From Burkholderiales bacterium (GTDB lineage Bacteria; Pseudomonadota; Gammaproteobacteria; Burkholderiales; SG8-41): a stretch of 12,877 bases of DNA. The notes beneath the pieces are model-generated. The model was not told the origin of the DNA. It did not search any database and was given only the letters and a program-made list of their open reading frames with translations. Position 1 is the stretch's first letter, and the number at the start of each line of letters is the position of its first letter. The stretch is from positions 1 through 12,877 of the forward strand of contig JAIESJ010000007.1 in NCBI GenBank assembly GCA_019746155.1, written 5' to 3'. Shown piece by piece: positions 6,593 through 12,804 of the stretch. The position numbers and the translations under genes are program-made.

Positions 6593-7141
6593 GCGGTTTT
6601 TGCCCTGCTGCCACAGCACATCGTCGCCGCCGGTGTGACGGTTGAGCACCCGGGCGAGCACGAACAGCAGATCGGAGAGGCGGTTCAGATACTGCAGGGC
6701 GAATGCCGGGACCTGCTCCTGCCGCGACAGCGTGATCAGCCGGCGCTCGGCGCGGCGGCAGACGGCGCGCACGACATGGGCGAGGCCCGCCGCGCGCGAG
6801 CCGCCGGGCAGGATGAAATCCTTGAGCGGCGGCAGTTTCGCATTGAAGTCGTCGAGCAAGGTTTCGAGCCGCGTGACATGCGTTGCGCTGATGATGGGAT
6901 GGCCGGGCAGGCTCAGCTCGCCGCCGAGATCGAACAGCTCGTGCTGCACGTCGACGAGGCACGCCCGCACGGCGTCGGGCATGTCCTCGGCCAGCAGCAC
7001 GCCGAGGTGGCTGTTTAGCTCATCCACCGCGCCCATCGCCTCGACGCGCAGCGTATCTTTTGCCACGCGGGAACCGTCGGCGAGACCGGTGGTGCCGCCG
7101 TCGCCGGTGCGGGTGTAAATCCTGGTCAGGCGGTTTCCCAA
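6587..7141 (-). CDS. pduO: PduO-type cob(I)alamin adenosyltransferase
   Basis: 184 residues from a TTG at 7141. The ATP-binding N-terminus reads MGNRLTRIYTRTGDGGTTGL. Conserved helices carry VDELNSHLG, DFILPGGS, RAVCRRAERRL and YLNRLSDLLFVLAR, diagnostic of the PduO/MMAB family (unrelated to CobA and EutT). The enzyme transfers the 5'-deoxyadenosyl group of ATP to cob(I)alamin in the cytoplasm. Reading opens three codons earlier at GTG 7150, but the strong GGAGGAA touches that GTG directly, whereas TTG 7141 lies 9 nt from it and yields the usual family N-terminus; I therefore prefer TTG. The gene converges on the BtuF-like gene, suggesting uptake followed by activation of cobalamin. The symbol marks the family; the gene is not in a pdu operon. 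Confidence 0.93.
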   Translation of the reverse strand: MGNRLTRIYTRTGDGGTTGLADGSRVAKDTLRVEAMGAVDELNSHLGVLLAEDMPDAVRACLVDVQHELFDLGGELSLPGHPIISATHVTRLETLLDDFNAKLPPLKDFILPGGSRAAGLAHVVRAVCRRAERRLITLSRQEQVPAFALQYLNRLSDLLFVLARVLNRHTGGDDVLWQQGKNRK

Positions 7142-7150
7142 GTTATGCAC

Positions 7151-7157
7151 TTCCTCC
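7151..7157 (-). promoter_or_regulatory. Strong ribosome binding site of the adenosyltransferase gene
   Basis: GGAGGAA on the minus strand ends directly before GTG 7150 (too close to use) and 9 nt before TTG 7141, which decides the start in favour of TTG. Confidence 0.7.
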
Positions 7158-7179
7158 AGGCGCGTTCATTGGCCGCCGG

Positions 7180-7252
7180 GCGCCCTGATGGGCGCGTCTT
7201 TATGCAGAGGTGATATCCAGTCCATTTCCACCCGCCGGAAGATGGATACTGG
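7180..7252 (-). other. Two hairpins in the 5' leader of the adenosyltransferase gene
   Basis: Hairpin 1 is GCGCCC (7180-7185) with GGGCGC (7190-7195) around a TGAT loop, about 22 bp upstream of the ribosome site. Hairpin 2 pairs CCAG-TCCATTTCC (7217-7229) with GGAA-ATGGA-CTGG (7237-7252), about 13 base pairs with a one-base and a two-base bulge around the 7-nt loop ACCCGCC. No cobalamin riboswitch core is visible. Read on the plus strand, hairpin 1 is followed by GTCTTT, but no plus-strand gene ends there. Confidence 0.5.
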
Positions 7253-7277
7253 TGGCGGAGGGATCAGGCATTCGGTG

Positions 7278-7286
7278 ATTTTATCA
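7278..7286 (-). promoter_or_regulatory. Candidate extended -10 promoter for the adenosyltransferase gene
   Basis: On the minus strand TGATAAAAT fits an extended -10 (TG-n-TAAAAT). No good -35 hexamer at normal spacing is seen. Transcription from here would give a leader of about 130 nt containing both hairpins. Confidence 0.35.
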
Positions 7287-7307
7287 TGAGCGAGAATTCA
7301 AGGTCGT

Positions 7308-7420
7308 GACGGCGCTTTGATTGCCGTCGGCGCGATGATGCGCGGACATCGCGAGCGGGTTCCGGAACTTGAGCCGCGGCAACCGGCGCTCAAGTAGCGG
7401 AGCGCCGGTTCCTCCGCGGC
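7308..7420. repeat. Cluster of four palindromes downstream of the SulP gene
   Basis: In order: GACGGC (7308-7313) with GCCGTC (7323-7328); CGCGATG (7331-7337) with CATCGCG (7347-7353); the palindrome GTTCCGGAAC (7359-7368); and a large stem in which GCCGCGG plus AACCGGCGCTC (7373-7379, 7381-7391) pairs with GAGCGCCGGTT plus CCGCGGC (7400-7410, 7414-7420), 18 base pairs with a small internal bulge. The large stem begins 11 bp beyond the SulP stop and may protect or end that transcript, but there is no U-tract. The arrangement recalls REP/BIME-type extragenic palindromes. Confidence 0.7.
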
Positions 7421-7431
7421 GCGCATCCCGC

Positions 7432-9516
7432 TCACGCGCGTTGGTCGGCAGCGGTTGCAACCCGCTGCTCCAGATGCTCCAGCGCCATATCCTCGGTGCG
7501 AAACAGGTTATCTGCGCCGATCGCGGCGTAAAGCCCGGTTCTTTGAATCACTTGCAGCACTTGTTGTTTGAGGCCGCTGAAGGCGACACTGATGCCGTTC
7601 TCGCGCAGGCGCTGCAGCAGATGCCGGATGACTTCCTCACCCGAGGCATCAAGCTGGTTGATGCCGTCGCCCACGATCAGGACCCACCTGGCCTTGGGAT
7701 GGTTGGCGACCGCTTCGAGAACGGCATCCTCGAAGTAGGGGACGTTGGCGAAGTACAGGGAGCCGTCGAAGCGGATGACGATGATGTGCTCGCTGGTTTT
7801 CAGATTGTGCAGCACGGCATCGCGCAGTGTGCCATCGGGATGGCGGCCGAGAATGGCGACCCGCGGGCGCATGGTGCGATAGAGGTAGAGCACGATCGCG
7901 AGGCCCGCTCCAGCCAATATGCCGGTGTCGAGGTGCGGCGCGAAGCCCAGCGTGGCGAGGAAAGTGGTCACCGCGGCAATGCCGTCGTGCCGGTGGGCTT
8001 TCCAGGCGTGCCGGATCGCCTCGATATTGACGAGATTGATCACCGCCATCATGATGACTGCGGCCAGCACCGCCTGCGGCAGGTGATACAGGAGCGGGGT
8101 GAACAGCAGCAGCATCAGCAGCACGATGGCGCCGGTGATCACCGACGACATTCCGGTTACCGCGCCGGCGCTCAGGTTTACGGCCGAACGCGAAAACGAG
8201 CCGCTGACCGGAAACGACTGACTCAAGCTGCCGACGATGTTGGCCAGCCCCTGGCCGATCAGTTCCTGGTCGGGATCGATGCGCTGCCTGGTCCGGGTGG
8301 CCATGGCTTTGGCGATCGAAACCGCCTCCATGAAACCGACCAGCGTGATCACGAGGGCGGTCGACAGCAGCGTGACCAGCGTGTCCCAGCTGAACCTGGG
8401 CCACGAGACAGCCGGCAGTCCGGCAGGAATCGGCCCGACGACCTCGCCGCCGCCGCTCAACATCACGTTGCCCCCGCTGATTTTGTGCACGCGCCATTGG
8501 CGGCCGTCGGTCTCGACATTTTCCGGGACGAGTCTGTCGAGATAAATCCGTGGCGCTTCATCGTCCGCGCCGGGCACGCGCACGAATACAAACCGGCGCA
8601 GCTCGCGCATGCGCAAACGGTGTTCGCGTTCGACGGTTTTTAATTCCGTTTTCAGAATCTCAATGTCGTAGTTGATCGCCAGCATGCGTGGATGGCCTGC
8701 GCCGAGGGTCTTTTCCAGTTTTTGCATTTCCACCGATTTGGCGGCGATCTCGGCATTTAATGCCTGCGCCCGGTTGGCTGTGACTATCGCGTATTCAATG
8801 ACATTTTTTGCCGTGGAATCCTGGAATTGCGTGATGTCGGCGCGGCTGTTCCGCTCGAAGGCGAGCGCCCAGCTGATCAGGGTGGAAAAACCGACGACAA
8901 TGAGTACGCCCGGCCATTGCGGACGATGCTTTCTGAGCAGCAGCATCAGGACGAATGCCGCGAGGCCCATCATCAAGGTTGGAACGTGAGTGTCCCTGAC
9001 CTGTTGCAGCACACCCCAGATGTCCACCAGAAAGTGCTCGGTGCGCGCGATCGGTACGCCCAGGATCTTGTTAAGCTGCGACAGCGCGATGATGACCGCC
9101 GCCCCGTTGGTGAAGCCGACAATCACGGGGTGCGACAGGAAATTGACGATGGCGCCAAGCCGGAACAGGCCCATGGCAAGCTCCATCAATCCCACCATCA
9201 GCGCGAGCAGGATTGCGAGCGCGATGAACTGCTCGCTGCCCGGCGCAGCAAACTGTGCGAGCGCGGAACCGGTAAGCAGCGATACCATCGCCACCGGCCC
9301 GGTCGCAAGCTGGCGGGAGGAACCCCACATTGCGCCGATCATCACCGGCAGGAAAGCGGCGTAGAGACCATAATAAGCAGGCAGTCCCGCCAGTTGCGCG
9401 TAAGCCATCGACTGCGGAACCAGCACCATGGCCACGGTGACGCCGGCGACCAGGTCGGCCCGCAGGGTCTGCCTGGTCAGCGGGAACCAGTCCAGGAAAG
9501 GCAGGAAGCGCTTCAT
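7432..9516 (-). CDS. SulP family anion permease with STAS domain and large internal insert
   Basis: 694 residues, inner membrane. Family hallmarks are clear: DLVAGVTVAMVLVPQSMAYAQLAGLPAYYGLYAA near the N-terminus, TGPVAMVSLLTG, then ELIGQGLANIVGS and SFPVSGSFSRSAVNLSAG at about residues 418-450. A cytoplasmic STAS domain occupies residues about 573-690, with the usual DASG loop at 623-626. SulP proteins move sulfate, bicarbonate or other anions, mostly with H+ or Na+; the substrate cannot be read from the sequence. Residues about 222-358 are an insert absent from the neighbouring paralogue: a charged helical pair (residues 240-308) followed by a strand-rich, glycine-rich segment. It lies between transmembrane helices, in what is probably the TM7-TM8 loop and hence periplasmic. 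The ATG at 9516 has a weak ribosome site. It may be co-transcribed with the upstream SulP gene, 73 bp away. Confidence 0.92.
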   Translation of the reverse strand: MKRFLPFLDWFPLTRQTLRADLVAGVTVAMVLVPQSMAYAQLAGLPAYYGLYAAFLPVMIGAMWGSSRQLATGPVAMVSLLTGSALAQFAAPGSEQFIALAILLALMVGLMELAMGLFRLGAIVNFLSHPVIVGFTNGAAVIIALSQLNKILGVPIARTEHFLVDIWGVLQQVRDTHVPTLMMGLAAFVLMLLLRKHRPQWPGVLIVVGFSTLISWALAFERNSRADITQFQDSTAKNVIEYAIVTANRAQALNAEIAAKSVEMQKLEKTLGAGHPRMLAINYDIEILKTELKTVEREHRLRMRELRRFVFVRVPGADDEAPRIYLDRLVPENVETDGRQWRVHKISGGNVMLSGGGEVVGPIPAGLPAVSWPRFSWDTLVTLLSTALVITLVGFMEAVSIAKAMATRTRQRIDPDQELIGQGLANIVGSLSQSFPVSGSFSRSAVNLSAGAVTGMSSVITGAIVLLMLLLFTPLLYHLPQAVLAAVIMMAVINLVNIEAIRHAWKAHRHDGIAAVTTFLATLGFAPHLDTGILAGAGLAIVLYLYRTMRPRVAILGRHPDGTLRDAVLHNLKTSEHIIVIRFDGSLYFANVPYFEDAVLEAVANHPKARWVLIVGDGINQLDASGEEVIRHLLQRLRENGISVAFSGLKQQVLQVIQRTGLYAAIGADNLFRTEDMALEHLEQRVATAADQRA

Positions 9517-9561
9517 TGCTTTCGTCTAAGCGTCAGCCGCAGGTTATAAGGCCCATATAAG

Positions 9562-9588
9562 CCGGGCCGTCATGCTGTGTGTGCCCGG
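9562..9588 (-). terminator. Hairpin just after the second SulP stop codon
   Basis: CCGGGC (9562-9567) pairs with GCCCGG (9583-9588) around a 15-nt loop, starting 1 nt after the stop of the gene ending at 9590. No U-tract follows on the minus strand, so it may only weaken or process the transcript between the two SulP genes. Confidence 0.35.
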
Positions 9589-9589
9589 T

Positions 9590-11449
9590 TCAAGGGGTCG
9601 CGGCGGTCGCCTGCCGCGGCTCGCCGTTGGGCAGGCGCTCGTGGCATTCCTTGAATATCCGCACTTTGCAATGGCGGCAGATCTCGGCATCGAGTTTCGG
9701 ATAAATGTGGGCGACCGCTCTGGTTCTGACCGGGAAAAAGTTCTCCTGTCCCAGGCTGTTCATATAACCGCCTTGTTTTAGCAGCCTTTGCACTTCATCT
9801 TTTACGCGGTAGAAGTACAGCCCCCCGCCGAGCATGCGCCGGCGCTGTGCCTCCCGCACCAGCATTTCAGCGCCCGGCATGTCGATGAAATTGATGCCGC
9901 TGGCAACGATCAGGACATGTTTCTGGCGGTGATTGATCTCGTCGATTTCCTCCAGCTGGCGCTGAACATGGTCAACCGCGCCGAAGAAGAGCGAGCCGTT
10001 GATGCGCACCATCTTGAGCTGGGGGCAATCGGGCAGTCCGGTGTCCACCGAATAGTGGTAGCTGCCCTCGGCGGGATCGGGTTTGACGTCGAGCACCAGC
10101 GGCCGGGAAGTGCGCGTCAGATACAGCAGCAGCGACAGAATAACGCCGGTGTAGATGGCGAATTCGAGATCGGCAAACAGCGCCGCGAAAAACGTGACCA
10201 GCATCACCACGATTTCCTGGCGGCTGGTCTTGAAAACTGCCCTCATGTAATGGAAGTCGATCAGTCCGTAGGCGACCATGAACAGGATCGCCGCCATCAC
10301 GGCGAGCGGCAAGTAATTCGCAAGCGGTGCGACCAGCAGCAGAATGACGATCAGGGCCAGCGCCGAGAAGATCGCGGCGAGCGGTGTTTGGGCGCCCGCT
10401 TCATAGTTGAGGCCGCTGCGGTTGAAAGAGCCGCTCGAAGCGTAGGCGGAAAAGAAGCTGCCGAGCAGGTTCGACAGGCCCTGCCCGATGAATTCCTGGT
10501 TGCCGTCGATGCGCTGTCCCGACTTGACGGCGATGGCGCGCGCTATCGACACGGCCTCGGTGAGCGCGAGGATGGTGACCGCCAGCGCCACCGGCAGGGT
10601 TTTCTTGATGCTGTCGGCGGACAGGTCGGGCCGCGAAAGTTCCGGCAGGCTGCCCGGCAGCGCGCCGATGGTCGTGATATGAGTGATGTCGTGGCCAAAA
10701 AACGCGTTCAGGGTGGCCGCAAACAGGCTGCCGATGAGCATGGCGGCGATCATGTAGGGAAAATTCGGGAAGAATTTGCGGCACAGCACGCCCGCGAGCA
10801 GCGTTGCCGCGCCGACAGCGGTGACGTAGGGATTGATCCCGGTAATCTGCGTGAAGAAGTGGCTCCATGTGTCAGTGAACGATGCGCCGCGCGGGATATC
10901 GATGCCGAAGAAATTCTTGATTTGCGCGGCGAAAATCAGGCAGGCGGCGCCGGCGGTGAAGCTGATGACTACCGTATGGGAAATGAAGTTCACGAGCGCC
11001 CCCATGCGCGCGAGCCCCATCACCAACTGCAGCAGCCCGGTCAGGAATGTCAGCGTGAGCACGAGCCCGATGTATTCGCTGCTTCCGGGTTCGGCCAGCG
11101 GGCTCATGCTGGCGAAGATGAAAATCGAGATCACGTTGGTGGGGCCGGATACGAGATGCCACGATGAGCCGAACAGTGCGGCAACGGCGGCGGGGACCAT
11201 CGCCGCATAGAGGCCGTATTGCGGCGGCATGCCGGCAAGGGTGGCAAATGCAACACCCTGCGGCAGCACCACGATCGCGCCGGCAAGCCCTGCTATCGCG
11301 TCGGCGCGAAGATTGTCGCGATTGACGCGCGGCCACCAGCGCAGGAAAGGGAGCAGCTTTATCGACCAGTGTCTGAAAGATGAAAAGTTAGGCGGATTCA
11401 ATTTTTTCTGGCGAGTTTTGCGCAACTTGCTGCCGCCATTATCGGCCAT
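9590..11449 (-). CDS. SulP family anion permease with STAS domain and C-terminal cysteine motif
   Basis: 619 residues from ATG 11449 (MADNGG). The frame is open further to 11527, but that extension would run through the TATAAT of the divergent promoter and looks non-coding. The membrane domain shows the SulP pattern: LAGAIVVLPQGVAFATLAGMPPQYGLYAA, SGPTNVISIF, EFIGQGLSNLLGS and YASSGSFNRSGLNYEAG. It is only distantly similar to the downstream SulP and lacks that protein's insert. The STAS domain spans residues about 475-585, but the loop that usually reads D-x-S-G is DMPG (523-526), so the usual phosphorylatable Ser is absent. After the STAS domain a basic tail carries Cys591-x2-Cys594-x7-Cys602, a possible metal site or redox-sensitive group. 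Likely inner membrane; substrate (sulfate, bicarbonate or other anion) unknown. Confidence 0.9.
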   Translation of the reverse strand: MADNGGSKLRKTRQKKLNPPNFSSFRHWSIKLLPFLRWWPRVNRDNLRADAIAGLAGAIVVLPQGVAFATLAGMPPQYGLYAAMVPAAVAALFGSSWHLVSGPTNVISIFIFASMSPLAEPGSSEYIGLVLTLTFLTGLLQLVMGLARMGALVNFISHTVVISFTAGAACLIFAAQIKNFFGIDIPRGASFTDTWSHFFTQITGINPYVTAVGAATLLAGVLCRKFFPNFPYMIAAMLIGSLFAATLNAFFGHDITHITTIGALPGSLPELSRPDLSADSIKKTLPVALAVTILALTEAVSIARAIAVKSGQRIDGNQEFIGQGLSNLLGSFFSAYASSGSFNRSGLNYEAGAQTPLAAIFSALALIVILLLVAPLANYLPLAVMAAILFMVAYGLIDFHYMRAVFKTSRQEIVVMLVTFFAALFADLEFAIYTGVILSLLLYLTRTSRPLVLDVKPDPAEGSYHYSVDTGLPDCPQLKMVRINGSLFFGAVDHVQRQLEEIDEINHRQKHVLIVASGINFIDMPGAEMLVREAQRRRMLGGGLYFYRVKDEVQRLLKQGGYMNSLGQENFFPVRTRAVAHIYPKLDAEICRHCKVRIFKECHERLPNGEPRQATAATP

Positions 11450-11497
11450 AGCGCCACCCGGGAGCAATGCGCGCAGCAAAATCCCGGAATTTTCAGG

Positions 11498-11503
11498 TAT
11501 AAT
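11498..11503 (+). promoter_or_regulatory. Candidate -10 box for the cytochrome c pair
   Basis: TATAAT lies 35 bp before the first cytochrome ATG, in the divergent interval between that gene and the SulP gene starting at 11449. No convincing -35 hexamer is seen about 17 bp upstream (AGCAAA), so an activator may be involved. This is inference from sequence only. Confidence 0.45.
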
Positions 11504-11538
11504 CGCGCCCGAAGAAACTCCCTGCAACCAGGAAGAAG

Positions 11539-11895
11539 ATGACCGACATGAAACTTCATCCAGCTCTCGGCATGATGCTCGCGGCTGCCTTGATCACGGC
11601 GGCGGGCGGACTCCACGCCGCATCCGGCGATCCGGTCGCCGGCAAGCAGAAGACCTCGATGTGCGCCGGCTGTCATGGCATCGGCGGCTACAAGACCGCG
11701 TTCCCCGAGGTCTACAGCGTGCCCAAGCTCGGCGGCCAGCATGCGTCCTATATCGTCAAGGCGCTGCAGGCTTACAAGTCGGGCGAACGCAGTCATCCTT
11801 CGATGAGGGCAATCGCAGCGGGCCTTTCCGACCAGGATATGGCGGATCTCGCGGCGTATTATGCTGCCGACTCGGTGAAGTCGGCGGGCAAGTAA
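11539..11895 (+). CDS. Monoheme class I cytochrome c, periplasmic
   Basis: 118 residues. A signal peptide covers about residues 1-28 (MTDMKLHPALGMMLAAALIT, likely cleavage after LHA or HAA). The mature protein has one haem-attachment site, CAGCH (Cys42, Cys45, His46), and the probable axial methionine in HPSM (Met89). LGGQH, YIVKALQAYKSGER and LSDQDMADLAAYY are typical of cytochrome c553 and of each half of cytochrome c4. It should carry electrons in the periplasm between respiratory complexes or to an oxidase; the partner is unknown. ATG 11539 has AGGA 5 nt upstream; ATG 11548 is an alternative. It is followed 30 bp later by a paralogous cytochrome, and the two form an operon-like pair. Confidence 0.93.
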   Translation: MTDMKLHPALGMMLAAALITAAGGLHAASGDPVAGKQKTSMCAGCHGIGGYKTAFPEVYSVPKLGGQHASYIVKALQAYKSGERSHPSMRAIAAGLSDQDMADLAAYYAADSVKSAGK

Positions 11896-11925
11896 TCCGA
11901 GAACAGGTCAATGAGGAATGCATCG

Positions 11926-12246
11926 ATGAAAAAAGTTTTATGGGCTGCGTGTTGTGCAACTTGGTTCGCCAGCGCCGCGGTCATGGCGAGTGAGCCGGAA
12001 GCAGGCAAAGAGAAAGCCCGGGCCTGTGCCGCATGCCATGGGCCGGACGGCAACAGCCCGTCACCCGATTTTCCGCGTCTTGCCGGTCAGCACTACGATT
12101 ATCTGGTCAAGGCGCTCAGCGACTACAAGTCCGGCGCGCGCAAGAACCCGATCATGGGGCCGCAGGCGGCCAACCTGTCGAAGCGCGATATCGCCGATTT
12201 GGCCGCGTTTTTCTCGCAGCAGCAGGGGCTGACGCTCAAATACTAG
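11926..12246 (+). CDS. Monoheme class I cytochrome c, periplasmic (paralogue of the preceding gene)
   Basis: 106 residues from ATG 11926, chosen because GAGGAA lies 7 nt upstream and the product then begins with a standard signal peptide (MKKVLWAACCATWFASAAVM, cleavage near residue 21). An in-frame ATG at 11911 would add five residues and has a weaker AGG. One haem site, CAACH (Cys34, Cys37, His38), and a likely axial Met77 in NPIM. It shares with its neighbour the order LAGQH, KALxDYKSGxRxxP, LSxxDxADLAAF, so the two look like a tandem duplication. Each resembles one half of the dihaem cytochrome c4. Probable role: small soluble periplasmic electron carrier; donor and acceptor unknown. A terminator follows directly. 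Confidence 0.93.
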   Translation: MKKVLWAACCATWFASAAVMASEPEAGKEKARACAACHGPDGNSPSPDFPRLAGQHYDYLVKALSDYKSGARKNPIMGPQAANLSKRDIADLAAFFSQQQGLTLKY

Positions 12247-12260
12247 GGGAAAATAGAGTG

Positions 12261-12295
12261 CGGGAGGTAGGGCTATTCCCTGTCTCCCGTCTTTT
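12261..12295 (+). terminator. Rho-independent terminator of the cytochrome operon, overlapping the DUF1841 gene end
   Basis: CGGGAG (12261-12266) pairs with CTCCCG (12284-12289), and inside it AGGG (12269-12272) pairs with CCCT (12278-12281), followed by TCTTTT. It begins 14 bp after the cytochrome stop. Its right half is also the last codons of the convergent gene; on the minus strand the hairpin is followed by CACTCTATTTT, so it may work in both directions. Confidence 0.75.
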
Positions 12296-12710
12296 CCCGC
12301 AAACACTCCAGGTAAATTTTTTCATCTGGTGCGGTGCTATGACGCTGCGCCTGCCAGATCGTCTCCGCCAGGCATTCAAGCACCGCGTGCTTGGCATCGT
12401 GCTCCGAGCCCGTTTTCTGCCGTATGCGCTGGTACAACACGCGAATCCCGGCGGGCTGGTCGATCGCAAGCTGTTCTTCCACCGCAAGATGCAGCGACAG
12501 ATGCAGGAACGGGTTGATGTCGCCGCTCTCCGGAAGATAATCGCGTTCGAGATGGCGTTCCGGCTCATCGAGCAGGGCGTGATACTCGGGGTGCAGGACG
12601 ATGACCTGCAACGCGACCTTTTCCAGCCCGGTGAGCGTTTCGCCCCGCCGGTATTTTCCCCAGGTGTCGAAAAAAAAGCGCCGTGCTTCGTCGCGGGAAG
12701 GGTTGAACAT
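12273..12710 (-). CDS. DUF1841 family protein
   Basis: 145 residues, cytoplasmic, no signal peptide or membrane segment. The N-terminus MFNPSRDEARRFFFDTW and the central LHPEYHALL and NPFLHLSLHLAVEEQ segments are characteristic of DUF1841, a family common in beta- and gammaproteobacteria with no established biochemical role. Several histidines (LHPEYH, LHLSLH) could bind metal, but this is speculation. The ATG at 12710 matches the family N-terminus, though no clear ribosome site is seen. It follows nth on the same strand, with a heptad-repeat element filling the 78-bp gap, so they may share a transcript. Its final codons overlap the terminator of the convergent cytochrome operon. Confidence 0.88.
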   Translation of the reverse strand: MFNPSRDEARRFFFDTWGKYRRGETLTGLEKVALQVIVLHPEYHALLDEPERHLERDYLPESGDINPFLHLSLHLAVEEQLAIDQPAGIRVLYQRIRQKTGSEHDAKHAVLECLAETIWQAQRHSTAPDEKIYLECLREKTGDRE

Positions 12711-12716
12711 CCGTCA

Positions 12717-12804
12717 ATGGTAAATCGTAAATGGTGAATCGTGAATGGCCGTATGCGGCGAAGTGCCGCGCAGACCATTTGCCATTTCCTATTTGCTATT
12801 CACC
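12717..12804. repeat. Heptad-repeat hairpin element between nth and the DUF1841 gene
   Basis: The left arm (12717-12748) is ATGGTAA, ATCGTAA, ATGGTGA, ATCGTGA, ATGG. The right arm (12775-12802) is CCATTTG, CCATTTC, CTATTTG, CTATTCA. The arms form an imperfect inverted repeat, with many mismatches that would be G-U pairs in RNA. Between them lies a GC-rich hairpin, TGCGGC (12754-12759) with GCCGC (12765-12769). The right arm contains the nth stop codon. Confidence 0.8.

Noticed and set aside
7178..7200. Plus-strand Rho-independent terminator (GCGCCC-TGAT-GGGCGC followed by GTCTTT)
   Set aside because: No plus-strand gene ends nearby; the closest one ends at 6554 beyond a convergent gene. It is more likely a hairpin in the minus-strand leader.
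7369..8643. Plus-strand open frame of 424 codons opposite the first SulP gene
   Set aside because: The composition (rich in His, Asp, Gln, Arg) is that of an antisense shadow, and the minus strand encodes conserved SulP and STAS motifs.
9788..11167. Plus-strand open frame of 459 codons opposite the second SulP gene
   Set aside because: Same antisense pattern with no recognisable motif; the SulP frame is well conserved.
11450..11527. N-terminal extension of the second SulP to ATG 11527
   Set aside because: It would run through the TATAAT of the divergent promoter, and the extra 26 residues look unlike a transporter N-terminus; ATG 11449 is more likely.
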